Below, in pieces: positions 19,541 to 30,949 of a stretch of DNA of 31,404 bases; the stretch's first letter is position 1; each line of letters starts with the position of its first letter. The position numbers and the translations under genes were made by a program. Origin of the DNA: Pelargonium cotyledonis (Eukaryota > Streptophyta > Magnoliopsida > Geraniales > Geraniaceae); contig JAYMTA010000326.1 in NCBI GenBank assembly GCA_036897625.1, positions 1 through 31,404 of the forward strand, given 5' to 3'. The notes under the pieces were generated by a model, which was not told where the DNA came from, did not search any database, and worked only from the letters and a program-made list of their open reading frames with translations.

Positions 19541-20930
19541 TGGACACTAAGAGGCTCGTAAAGTAATAGAGGACCCAAGGGCTTGTTCCTTTTCACCATG
19601 CTTCAAGGTCATGTGTGATATATGAAAATCATGAGGTGCAGTAGTCGGCAGCCTCAAAAGTCTAGAAATCCAACACTTGAAATAGAACCGAAATCACTAA
19701 TAACCAACCACATGACTACACATGACAATAATGATTATAAGTATAAATATTTATTATGTGTGAAATTTTAATGTGTTGTCACAAATTTATTAGTTTGATT
19801 TATCCTAATTTTAAAAGAAAATGATGCGCTATATATTTATATATGTGTAACTAATTTTGTTTATAATCAATTCACAAATGTTATGCATCTCTATCATCAA
19901 AAGAAAAGAAAAAATGATTGTGAACACAGTTTGAGTATTGACCAAAACCATGATTGTGGCCAAATTAGGCACACCTTGAAATGAATGAGACTAAGTAACA
20001 CGTATTTCAGTTTAATTGTGGGACCATATTGGATGATTAATCCTGTAATATAAGCATGCAAAAGTTGAAATGTAGGTACCTTCAAAGTACCTACACATTT
20101 GTACATCATGTTTTTTGTTGAATCATTAAACATAGAGTTTAAACATAAAAACAAGGTTCAAGGTGATGCAGCAAAAAGTGGCATTTGATTGTACAATTGC
20201 TTGGTTTACAAGCTTATTGGGATTTCAGGGAGGGTGGTGGTTTGGGGGCTTAAATTTTACATTTTGTCATGAAGTAGATTAAGACACACACATACATTCC
20301 TAACTAATTGTCCAATGGCTAATGCCAATAACATTTAGGAAGGTGTAGAGCCATCATCATCATTATCATTATCATGTTTGTTTTAGGAGGCTTTGCTTCT
20401 TCATCACATTTTATAAGTTATAACTACCTTCTTTGTCCAATAACTCTCATTTCATCACCAATGTTTGGTGAAGTTTTGGCCTCCAACATTATTCCAAAAC
20501 AAACACCTTTTTCTTCAAATTCCCTCTAATGTCAATGTCCCATGGTTGTTAAGTTGGCCACAAAAAATGATTCTCTGTCACTATCATTTCCTATAACCAA
20601 GCAAAACAGTGGTTGGCCATGTTATGTTGCTTATTTTCATTTCACTTACCTTGATCAGCTCAGCTCAGCTGGCTGTTGTTGTTGGGTATCCTCTGGCACA
20701 ATACAATCCCTGTGCTATAGTTAGGGATCGCCCGTCAGTTTCGGTCTTGATTTGAATCTTCATCTGCATTGCAACAATTGGCAACTAGGAGTAACACGAA
20801 CTTTATCGCGCAAGCACAAAGATCATACGTGTAGGACCAAAAGAATGGATTGAATTAAGTTATGAACACGAGAGTACCATGACATAATTTGGTTCATGTT
20901 GGAACTGATATTCGTACAAAACTGAGATGC
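19541..20930. other. Intergenic DNA, no supported gene
   Basis: AT-rich DNA with a CAT/ATC-rich microsatellite-like patch around 20350-20372. Its right end probably includes the 3' UTR of the BBX gene. Short open frames have no recognisable content. Confidence 0.45.
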
Positions 20931-20937
20931 AACAAAT

Positions 20938-23900
20938 TCAGTAACTTCTTGCCACTTCGAGAGTGTCAGATTCGTAGCCTTCTCCTTTTACAAGGCAGCC
21001 TTTATCCTGCTTTTTCACATCAATTGTGCCTTTGCGAGATGTGTAACGGGTATGTTTCTCATGCCTGAAAATGAAAGAAACATTTATCGTAATAAGACAT
21101 AAGTTAAAGATGTGCATAACGTTTTTGTACAGGCACAAAAATGACAGCTACTGAACTACCAAGACAAACGTATAAAGCAAGGTTCTTGCTATGTACAACA
21201 GTTATGTTATATGATTGTTCTGTTCAAAGATTCGAGCCAATATATTGATATATGGAGCATATAAATTCAAATACTCTTGTCAGAGTATTCAATTCGGTAT
21301 TAGGTTTATGTTTCCTTCGAACTCTAAGATACAAAACTATAAGTACTCGAACATTGCATAGATTGTACTCATTTTGAAACAAGTTTTCTTGAGGCTAAGA
21401 GTATTCATGGTTTTTGGTTTAGTCTTGAATTACTTTTACTAATTAACATCTAATATTTAAGTTTCAGAAGACAAAGAATAGGATACTTACAATCGTGCTT
21501 TCTTCTCTTTGTGTCTCGTTACGGCACTTTCTTTTGCTTTCAGATGTGCATCTTCGAGGTTAGGTGAATCGCAAGAAGGCTCGCCACCTGTAATGTTCTG
21601 AGAAATCCCACTATCAAGACAATCAGTACCAGAGCTTTCAGTGCTGAACCTTGAACAAGAGATGGACATGGTAGAATAGGATGGACGTAGTGGACGAGGA
21701 GAATCCATCCTTCCAGGAAAGTTATTATTCATATCTGAATGAGTCGACTGCCTCGTGCAGTTGGATGAAGCATTTGCAGCATCCTGTCCTTAACCAAAAC
21801 ATTAAAAGACAAAATTGAAGTTACACACAAATAACAATATTGCCTAAAAACCTACTCCAGTATCCGGCAAGAAAGAACTTTGGAATCTTTATCTAGTTTT
21901 CATGAAAATTCATACACCCTAAGCATGTAATGGTAAACTGAAGAAAACTATAAGAGCTCAAAAATGCTCGTTGTCAGCGCATAATGTAGGTGACCCAGGC
22001 AACCTGCCTGCCAATGTACACCATCCTATCAATTCTCGAATTACTCCAATAAGTTTCATTTTAGTCAATCTATAACTTTGTCCCATAATTGAGCTAACAC
22101 AGACACCAAGATATAAATATCCATTTTTTTTTTGGGTTCCAGCTAAAACTTTTTACTTGCATGGATAAGGCGGACAATGACATAACTCTAACTGTTTCAC
22201 AACTCCCAACTAAAGTCGAAAACATTGGGTGACAACAGAGATAACAAGCAAACATTCTAATTGTCCTCTTCCAATATTTGGGAAAACCACTTCTAGCTTC
22301 AATACCAAAGAGCTTATACCGATGAATGCACAACTTGTTAAACTCTCAAACTAAGCAAAAACACCCACTACATAATGATCACAAGGATTGACAATGGTAT
22401 TCCTTAAATCATCGATAGACATCGTACCAACTAAAGACTGCTTAATTTCTTAACATTCTCACAAATTCACACGACATTTACTTTTTGACCTTGGTGACGC
22501 ACATCTGTAAATGCATTAAAAACCATAATAGTATTGAATAATAAGGGAATTCAGACCTCCATTGCCATTGAATAGCCATTATCAGATTTATCAAGGGACA
22601 TTTCCAGCTCCATAGAGGAGAATGAGGTATCTTTATCATCAAGCAAGGCTCTGGCTGGGTCTTGATCACCTCCAAAAAGTTCTTCAAAGTTTTGGAACGA
22701 AACATCAATATCAGGAATGTTAAATTCATCATGCCAAACAATTTCTTCACATACCCCAAGATCTTGCATATTTTGAGACCAAAACTGCACAAATTAAGAG
22801 AGGTTTTAAAATAGTTTATTATAAAGATGAACTAATCGGAATCTGATTGTTACAATAAAATGGTGCAGAACTTCATGCAGAACCACTCAGATGAATGTCA
22901 AAAATTGACTTTCCAATCCCATTAATTGGAACGGGAAAGCTGTTAGAAAAGTGCAACACCGAGAACAATTATTCCAAATAATCCTCAAATTTTCTCCGGG
23001 TGAATATTATAGAAGTTATTATTATATCCCACAACATGAGTGCTCAAACTACAAGAGTTTATTAATTGTTAATACTATAAAAATAAAATTGGGCCTTCAA
23101 CTATACGGTAAAGCTTTAAGTTGAGTTGGTTCTCATCCTCAACATGGTATCAGAGACTTGTTGACCTAAAGATCACAGAACTCGAGTCCATCTACAAAGA
23201 AGTAGAGTTGGCACTTTGGATCCGAACTTGAAAGCCGATCCAATCCAACCAAATTTTAGGTTGGACGAGTTTATCATATGAAAATTGCAGTTCGGGTCAG
23301 GCCAGTCAAACCCGTGTGTTTGTACACTGGAATATGAAATCCGAACCCTTTCTGGGTCGGATTCGAATTAGGCTTTTCAGCTCGAAGCCCGAATTCGCCA
23401 CCTCTAGTTTCACATGGATCCAGTTGATGACTTCAAGAGAAAATAAAAAACCTGACTACTTTGAGCTGGATTTTTGTACTGCCAAAAGGTTTCTCCATTC
23501 AAAGGATTCCCAACAGTCGAAGATAACGGTAGTTGCTCCATATGAGACAATGATAACGGCAAAGCTTCAGCTTTCAGGTCGTGAGTTGGACTCTCCCTTC
23601 TTTGAAGATCAGTGGCCATGTAGTGAGAATGCTGTGAACGCCGCTCAAGATTTCCATCGAGCTTCTGCGAAGGTATTTCAGTTGGTCCTTCACCGCGCAG
23701 CAAAGGTGAAGGATTAATCCCCTCAATGAGCTGAATCCTTCTCAACTCGACGATCTGTTGCAAAATAGACCGGTTCTTTTGCTGCTGCTGTTGACTTCCA
23801 GAAAATCTCTGCAAGATGCAACACAACACTGAGAAGACATGTAAAGATCATAGTCCTAGTACTTAGGAGGACCAAAGAAAACACAAGCTAAAAACTAAAT

Positions 23901-24904
23901 CCTTATTGAAGCACTAAAATAGGCATATGCAAATGCAACTGCGAGTTGTGTCCAATGGCTATTTTCCTCCAAAATCATTATGAGTAGCTAAATCGAGAAA
24001 TAAGGCTAATCGAACAACTCCTGTACCATGTAAAGCATTTTACTTCATTTAAACACTACCACGACTCATCACATTATTCTCTCCATTGAAATCATTATGG
24101 ATATCACAAAGCCCAAATGATAAACCCATTAGACATTACAAATGAGCTACACTTAATCAAAGAAACTAAAAAGATGCATAAGTAAAGAGGAATTCGAGCA
24201 TGTTTTCCATGCATCCATCCTCGTTAATAGACCCGAGATTGCTTCATCAGAGTTTGCATAGACTTCCTTTATATGGGATTTAGTTCAACATCTTCCTCTA
24301 GAAACAAAAATCTTAGACAATGTAAGTAAAATAGTTGGGCTTTAACCACAAATCAAACACAATTACAATATTGTCAATCCATTCAATCAGAAATTAAGCA
24401 AATGCATACTAATTAGTGTACTCATAATCATTCAATCTTGCCTACCTTATCACATTGGCTGCTCGATTCCACTTTCGATTCCAAAGAAGAGATAAAATTA
24501 GCACGATCTACATCACAAGCGGCTGATGATTCCACGGAAGTGGACACATAGTGATGCTCAAAATCACTGTTGCACAGAGCATTCAAGTCCCAGTTCCAGA
24601 GCGACGCGAAATCTTGTGCCGACGGGCACCCCGTGAAGCTCCTGAGCGCTCGCTTCTGGTGCTGGCCGGAGAAACCGTGCAGGCTCCGGTCGCACTTCCG
24701 GCAGACCAGCATCCGGTGATCCAAGCACCGGAGATGAGCCGGATTGTGACGGCACATGTCGCACAGGATGCTCCGGGGGTGCCTCCCGGAGAGCGTGTTC
24801 GCCGAGTGGACCTTAGCGTCACAGGAAAGACACAGACGCGCCGCATCGGCCTTGCAGTACACAATTGGCCTCCATGCCGTACAGAATTCACAGGTTTTCT
24901 CCAT
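20938..24904 (-). CDS. BBX27: Two-B-box zinc-finger protein, BBX27-like, with an eroded CCT domain, 487 aa
   Basis: Five exons on the minus strand are in phase: 24904-24446, 23808-23452, 22784-22557, 21783-21491 and 21064-20938. B-box 1 has C5-C8-C17-D20-C25-C28-H33-H42. B-box 2 has C48-C51-C60-H63-C68-C71-H76-H82, with His in the usual Asp place. FTGCPSAQDFASLW follows, then a Gln-rich helix (QQQQQKNRSILQQIVELRRI), the conserved FWSQNMQDLGVCE and NIPDIDVSFQNFEELFG, and a C-terminus aligning with a CCT domain (RHKEKKARL, then RYTSRKGTIDVKKQDKGCLVKG). From memory, Arabidopsis BBX27 (At1g68190) shares the B-boxes and the FW..QN.QD.GVCE block but stops inside the CCT. Here the CCT is full length, but the usual RKARAD...RVKGRFVKA core is altered. 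It is expected to be a nuclear transcription regulator; DNA binding through CCT is doubtful. ATG 24904 is the first in frame. Confidence 0.88.
23060..23212 (+). mobile_element. LTR-retroelement fossil in BBX intron 2
   Basis: CAACATGGTATCAGAGAC (about 23139-23156) has the form of an LTR end (CA) followed by an initiator-methionine-tRNA primer-binding site, as in Ty1/copia-type elements. The sequence before it is related, in opposite orientation, to the fossil near 5.6-5.9 kb. It is short, broken, noncoding and old. Confidence 0.4.
23213..23406. mobile_element. Candidate hAT-type miniature element, 194 bp, in BBX intron 2
   Basis: The left end TAGAGTTGGC (23213-23222) and the inverse right end GCCACCTCTA (23397-23406, reading TAGAGGTGGC) match at 9 of 10 positions. 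Both are followed inward by a GG.TCGAA/CCGAACC-rich stretch. TAGAGGTGGC-type termini are typical of plant non-autonomous hAT elements. No 8-bp target duplication is visible, which leaves some doubt. It ends only 46 bases from exon 2. Confidence 0.5.
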
Positions 24905-25308
24905 TTTCACACCTCTAATCCAAACATGAAATTCTATAACCTTGTTGAAATTTGAAATTGATCTCCACTCATCACTTCTCAAAATTGACCCCTACAAATT
25001 TTAAATTCAAACTAGAATCAATTTACCCAAAACAGACAAAGAAAAATAAAAAATGGAGAATTAAGGTTCGGCTCAATCTGAAATCCGATGCGAAGAGAAT
25101 TTGAGTTCAGTGACACTGACAGCAACTATCTGAAATCCAAGTCAACAAAGAGAAAGACGCCATGCAGTTCAGAGAGAAAGAGAGGAAGTGGCGTACCGGC
25201 GGTTGTTTGTTTCCCGAGAAAATAGAAAATCACCGGGAAAATGCAAGGGATCAGAGTGAGTGGGAGTAGTGAAAGCATTATCTTGTCATGGTGTGTGCTT
25301 TTGGGATC

Positions 25309-25453
25309 TGACGTGGTGGCCCCAGGGGAAGAACTTTATGACGTGTAACGGAACACGTGGCGGGGTGGCCCCCACAGGCGTTATCCGTGTGCATGTGAAG
25401 CACGTCCTTTGATCCAAATTCACCAGACGGAGCCAATGAGGGAGAGGCACGTG
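25309..25453 (-). promoter_or_regulatory. G-box/ACGT cluster upstream of the BBX gene
   Basis: Within 145 bases there are two G-boxes CACGTG (25354-25359, 25448-25453), each followed by GC to give the ABRE-like ACGTGGC. There are three further ACGT cores: TGACGTGG (25309-25316), TGACGTGT (25339-25346) and GCACGTCC (25400-25407). The block is 0.4-0.55 kb upstream of the minus-strand ATG. Such sites bind bZIP (HY5, ABF) or bHLH (PIF) factors, which fits light or ABA control of a BBX gene. That regulation is inference. Confidence 0.65.
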
Positions 25454-25499
25454 GCGTCCCATGACGATTGTAGATGACTGGGAGGGCCCACATGGATGG

Positions 25500-27413
25500 G
25501 TGCGTGGAAGGTAAGCAGAGCAGTTGAGTCTAGAAAGTACAAACTTCTGCGGATAACTGTTTCAATTACCAAATTAAGTCTAATGTCAAAGACATTTGAA
25601 CTTACCGGTTGAGGTTTTAGGTTCGAGCTGCTCTATTGATAGTATGAGATGAAAATATGAATTAATATAAGAGAACTATTATTGTTTTGTAATATAAAAA
25701 AAAATATATACAATTGTGAAAGATAAAAATACACTAGACAATAATAAACAATTTTTAGTGTCCATAACGAACGTGGTTTGTTATGACCCAATTGTCTACA
25801 TGTATTGGCACATTATCATTCTTATAAACAACCTTTTGTTTAATTTACAATTAAGTCTCTAGCTATGCATATTTCACTTTTTATCATGCCTGTTGATTGA
25901 CAATAATACAACTTTATTTCACAATACAAAAACATATTGTAAGTGAACAATCAAAGACACTTGTGGCATTTGTTGATTGAGCGTTGTCAATTTTTCACTT
26001 TGAAAATGAGCAACATCTAGCATTGAACGTTCTCAAGGTGTCCCGCAGCACTCGTTTATTAAACTTTGTAATAAGAGTCCACAAGGGTATAAACAAGAAG
26101 TGTACACAGTTAATTTCAAAGAAAAGCTCTGAGCCTACTCTCCTATAGTAGTCACTTGTACATATTTCCACATCTGTCCAAAAACCCATGAAAACTACTT
26201 TCCGTGGGAAAAGCAAATTTTGTATTGCTAGAAGTACATGTCATTTTCTCAGGCTGTTCGTTCAACAGTTTATCTGGCTTCAATTTCAAACATCTATGCC
26301 ACTGTACAATTGAGAGCCAAAATAAGAGCATGATTGACTATTTAGAAAAAAAAATACAATTCAAGTACTTAACAGCAAGGCTTAACATAAAATCTGGAAG
26401 TCGATCTTGCTCACACACAAAAAAAAAACTTTAATGTCACGAATCAGGTTCCACGGTCGAAGCAAAAACCTGGAGCAATGAAACATTGTTTAGGACAAAA
26501 ACAAAACATAGCAGTAATCAAGAGACAACTAGATTTGAACACAGCACCATTCACAAACTCGTGATCTAACAGTCATCGATAACAACAGCGTGAAGATATA
26601 TAAATGAAATAAAGTTCAAAGGAGAGCATCTAAGCTCTAACACACCAATACAATTGTAGAAGTTATGTAACAATGCGAACTAAAATCAACATCAAAGAAG
26701 ACGAAAGAAAACACTCAAAAAATGTGAGTTACAAGTAATAAATTGGAGTCTATTCCTTGCTAAGATTGATGTTGGGACAAAGAAAATAATGTTACGAGGA
26801 GCGTTTTATTTTGGGTTAGAGATCTGAAGGACAACAATAGCAGCCTTTATCAACAAAGTTTGTTTGTTTTTTTTTTTGTTTTTCTTTCGATTTTTTGATT
26901 CTACATAATATGAACAAGGTAAGTTATTTATCGTTCTCAATTTCACAATTTAGCAAGCATTATTACTTCTTCAACTATGTTTTCAATTTCAGGAACACAA
27001 GTACAGTCTTATAAAAATTACATTACAATCTGCTTGACTATATAATTATACCATGCATAACTTGTTGCACTGAAGTTCAAGCATGAAACTGCCATTATTA
27101 CATCATGCATAACAAAAAGATAACTATCTATGCAATTTGATGTTACTAAGTGCTTTGGTAAGCTGCAAAAGGTGGCTCTAAATTCAAAAAGGACTTTTAT
27201 ATATGTTCTAATTACCTCTGTGGACTGCACTGCACAACCAATGCATTAAAACCAATTAACCAATCGACCAAATAGGGGTAGACTATTGTTCATATACTGA
27301 GTCCAAGATGTAGTAATAGAAGATGCGATATTGCATTGATAACCATAACAAGAGTATTATAATCTTAAAATTTAAGCTGGAAAGAAAAGAGAAATGAATG
27401 TACCAAAATACAC
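25500..27413. other. Intergenic DNA between the BBX gene and the SUMO-like gene
   Basis: AT-rich throughout, with several poly-A and poly-T runs (for example 26868-26884). No ORF with recognisable content and no RNA gene was found. The last few hundred bases before 27414 are presumably 3' UTR of the minus-strand SUMO-like gene. Confidence 0.45.
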
Positions 27414-30183
27414 CTATTTCACATGAACTTCAATAATATCTTCATCCTCCATGTCAAGCCCCTTTGGAGTTTCTTTAGGTTTTATTCGCGCCCCATCAAA
27501 ACTAAATACCAAGCTTTGTAAGTCACGCTTGACTTTTTCAGCATACATTTTAAAGAGCCGCTCGAATTTTTCATCCTATGAGAATAAAAGCATTTTAATA
27601 CATTTATAATTGTAGAATCTACTACAGAATATGGAGGCAAACTAACATGAAACTAACTAACCAATAACCATATAATAACATAAGAAGGCTAGCATCTATA
27701 ACAAAAAGGATAAGTGTGATAATAAATAAATACCTAAATGATCATTGTCAGAGACAGAATACTAAAGTCCAACACTAAAAAGAACAATTTAAATGACCTT
27801 GTCTAGTGTCTATTGCATCCCCTAAAGACGAAAGAACGGGAAGGGAAGGAAAGGGAATTATAACAGGATGGCTTCAGTTTCCAGCTGAGTTCTTTAACAA
27901 GAATGTCTATTCTTTAGTGTTATTTTTAGAAACAAATTCATGTTGAAAGATAAACAGCTAATAGAGCTTCATTAGACTTTTCTTCTGAAAAAGAAGAGAG
28001 CAAAAAAGCTACCTTTAGACCATAATGCCTTTGAGAAGATTTATCAGCCATTACATAAAATATACCAAACAGCATACAAGAGCTAGTATTGAGCTAAGTG
28101 AAAATCAGTGATGGTCATGTCCCCACTCAATTATGGCACCAGTTGATGTGAGGAACATAGTTATCAAATCGTGATTCATATAGTAAATTGTTGGTGGTAT
28201 TTTGTGAATAGTGATTTTCAAAATAACAAGTTATATATAATTAGAAAGATATTTTCCATAGTTTTACCTTGTATATACTAGCTTTTTTTAGCAGAATATC
28301 CATTACCTAATACCTATGTGACAATTATGAAGAATAAGAAGCTTATAAGGCAACAAACAGGAGAAAAGGTTGCACAACGTCAGCTTTGTGTAATTGTATT
28401 GTGCAACTTTAGAAATTTTGGTTTAAAACTTTTTCAGAATATTTTGACTTCTAGAATCTCGTACTAATAGAAACATAGAACTCTTAAAACCAACAAGAAA
28501 CGCATGAGATTTAAAAGTGATGAGGTCATCAGACGTCACTCTACATTACATCTAGGTCTCAAGATCACTTATCATCAATGAACCTGTTGAATTGTAAAGA
28601 ATGCAACTCACGTGGTTTGAATAGCCTAAATTGTTATTCAATGCACGTCTCCATGTAACTAACGGTTCACCCTCTAGCTCCTATCATTTTAATAGTCCCA
28701 ACAACAATGGGTTAGGAGCAGTCATGGTAGGTAAAAAAGAAGGAGAGGTTGATGATTAAAGTTGGGAAAGTGCATTACAACAATTAAGATGTGAGAAAGG
28801 AACAGAGAAAACAATACAAGAAGTTTGAGTGTTGTTAGTGACTGGTTGCCCGCTTACATGTTAAATGAGAAGGAATGAAAGAGGAAAGAGAAAGAGACTA
28901 AGAGAGGTTGAATTTAAGAGCATGCGAAACTTTTATTACTCTTTAAGTGTATAGAATTTATGAGGATTTGGTGTTTACTTCTACGGCTATATCACCACCA
29001 TTCTTTCTAATAATAAACTCACTCCCAGAGGTTCACTTCATACCATACTCAGTGCAGAGAAGAAATGAAATTTCTCGAAGTGCACACCCAAAAGAAAAAC
29101 AGCAAGAATATACCTTGTATATACGAAATTGCTTCTGTTCATCCTTGTCCTGAACAGAAATAACTATCTTTGCTCTTTGAGCATGAGGTTTTGTTGGTTT
29201 CTCGGACATAGTCTTCAGAGGAGAATCCAGTGACCCACTCAAATCTCTTTTTGCTGATTCTTCCACAGCTCGCAACACTTTTTCGGCTGATTGGGCAAAT
29301 GATGCCAGCTCTTGTTTCTTTAACCTACACAAATAGATTACATTTGAATCCCAAATGGATACAAAAAGAAATCGACGGGGAGGAGAATAAACTGCGAGGC
29401 AGATAACGAAGAATATAGTAGTAAGATAATGCTCAATTTGGAACAAAGGCACCGGATTAATAAGCCCACCAAGTGACAAATTTGAATATCTCAATGTGAA
29501 ATTCATGATGCCATATCTATTTCAATCCAAGAAACAAATGGAAATACTTGAAGATGCACATACCTCAGCTCCTTTAAAGTTGAATCCTCACCGAGACTAG
29601 TCTCGGCATCAACAGAAACTTTGGGAGGAGGAGGCAGCCAATCCTCCTCTTCCTCCCCAGGGTCAACAACCAAAATTGCCTTTTCTTTCCTATCTATCCT
29701 CTCAACCTATCCACAAATAAACAAATTTTCAAAACAATCCTAAAAGCACATTAATTTAACACAATCACAACAGAAAAGAAGGGAAAAATCTTACAGCATG
29801 ATCAGAAACCTTCCTCCTTTTCGGAGAGAAAGCTGGAGTCGAATCATCTTCATCTTTCAAATAAGAGAAAAACAAGGTTAACCGTCTGATTGGTCTCTGA
29901 GAAAACGAAATGAAAAAAAATTCGAAATTTGAACTTCAAATTCTCAACCGTTAACAACAAATTGTACTGCTATGAACGAAGATTGAAACTTCCGAATGCA
30001 AGCTTACCATCGAGGGATATGATGTTGAGGGGCTGGACTCGGTGGTAATCGAACAGAGGTTCTAGGTCATCGATCGGTTCGGCTTCGGCCTGAAAAGAAG
30101 GAAGAAAATTGAATTCAAATTCAATCGGAAACCCTAGAAAGGTGCGATTTGACATAAACTCGAAGCTTCTAGAAGCTCACCAT
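27414..30183 (-). CDS. SUMO-like (Rad60-SLD/NIP45 type) domain protein, 219 aa
   Basis: Six exons, all with GT-AG borders and matching phases: 30183-30181 (the ATG alone), 30089-30008, 29853-29795, 29706-29564, 29324-29114 and 27575-27414. The N-terminus is acidic (AEAEPIDDLEPLFDYHRVQP), then comes a likely nuclear signal PKRRK (39-43), an acidic-proline patch (EEEEDWLPPPP, 66-76) and a charged helix (about 92-122). Residues 148-219 form a beta-grasp SUMO-like domain with KIVISVQDKDEQKQFRIYK, KFERLFKMYAEKV and GLDMEDEDIIEVHV. It ends without a di-glycine, so it is not a conjugated modifier. This matches the SLD2 domain of Rad60/Esc2/NIP45, which binds the SUMO E2 enzyme in genome maintenance. 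The Arabidopsis relative is At1g68185 (from memory). An intron splits the start codon from the rest, and intron 5 is 1.5 kb long. Confidence 0.87.
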
Positions 30184-30507
30184 CGTCGACGACTTGCTCT
30201 GTACTGCTGGTGCTGGTGCTTTGTTATCGTCTCTGAGGACGAGGGTGTGGCGCGTGTTTTTGAAGTGGTGTGAATTCAGATGATGCAGGCGGGTTTTTGA
30301 AAATCGAAGCATAAACCAGATTTGCATAAATATTGACGAAGCAAGAAGCTATCAGTCCGGTTTGGGCCTTCACTTCCACTTTATGAACCACTCAGGCCCA
30401 TTCAACTCTACTCTCATTCAACCAAATTCTTTGAGCAATAAAATTTTAATATAACTCTAAGAAAACCTCACTATATTAATTATAGATTGAGATGTGAATG
30501 AATGGTG
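30184..30507. other. Promoter side of the SUMO-like gene
   Basis: The first 50 or so bases are leader of the minus-strand gene. TGGCGCG at about 30247-30253 and GCGGGTTTTTGAAAA at about 30289-30303 loosely resemble E2F sites, which would fit an S-phase gene, but neither is a full consensus. Confidence 0.3.
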
Positions 30508-30703
30508 TTTTTTTTTTTGATAAGCGAGGGACAACAGGCCCGCTTTGCAGGCCAGTGTTTCTCATCTCCCGTGGGGGGCGTCACCCTGTTAGTTGTTAGT
30601 CCCTTAAACCCATAAATCTCTCTCCATACCGTAGGCAAGGAGGCTCGAACCTGAGACCTCAAAGGAAATCCAAAGCGTATCAATCGCTTAGCCCATCATA
30701 CAA
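30508..30703 (-). mobile_element. tRNA-derived SINE with poly(A) tail
   Basis: Read on the minus strand, it begins near 30703 with an A-box-like TGGGCTAAGCGA (30695-30684). It has a B-box GGTTCGAGCCT (30651-30641) about 35 bases further on, then a tRNA-unrelated body, and ends in an 11-base A run (30518-30508). This is the layout of plant tRNA-derived SINEs transcribed by RNA polymerase III. I could not find a target-site duplication, so the 5' edge is approximate. Confidence 0.75.
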
Positions 30704-30718
30704 GAGAGACTCCTCTCT

Positions 30719-30744
30719 TCTCTCTCTCTCTCTCTCTCTCTCTC
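30719..30744. repeat. TC dinucleotide microsatellite
   Basis: About 13 uninterrupted TC units lie directly beyond the 5' end of the SINE. Confidence 0.9.
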
Positions 30745-30949
30745 ACGAGTTAGGTGCTAGGGTTAGAAAATCTGTGGCCTTGTCTCCCATTAGGGTGGGT
30801 AGTGGTGGTAGGATAGAGGTAGGATGTTGAGTCTTCTTATTAGTAGGGGGTGGCGGCTACAAGGAGATATAAGAAGGAGTAGAGTTTTATGGAATAAGGG
30901 AAGAAAGAAGAAAAAAATATTAGAGAGAGTAAGTCATAGTGGGAGCATA

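Noticed and set aside
24551-24955. 134-codon plus-strand frame
   Set aside because: It is antisense to the B-box exon of the BBX gene; the cysteine/histidine pattern is on the other strand.
24905-24982. N-terminal extension of the BBX protein upstream of the chosen ATG
   Set aside because: The frame is open for about 26 codons but contains no ATG, and the family typically begins MEK-CEFC at the chosen start.
30641-30695. Possible tRNA gene (A and B box)
   Set aside because: The promoter boxes are present, but no cloverleaf can be completed and a poly(A)-tailed body follows, so it is a SINE.
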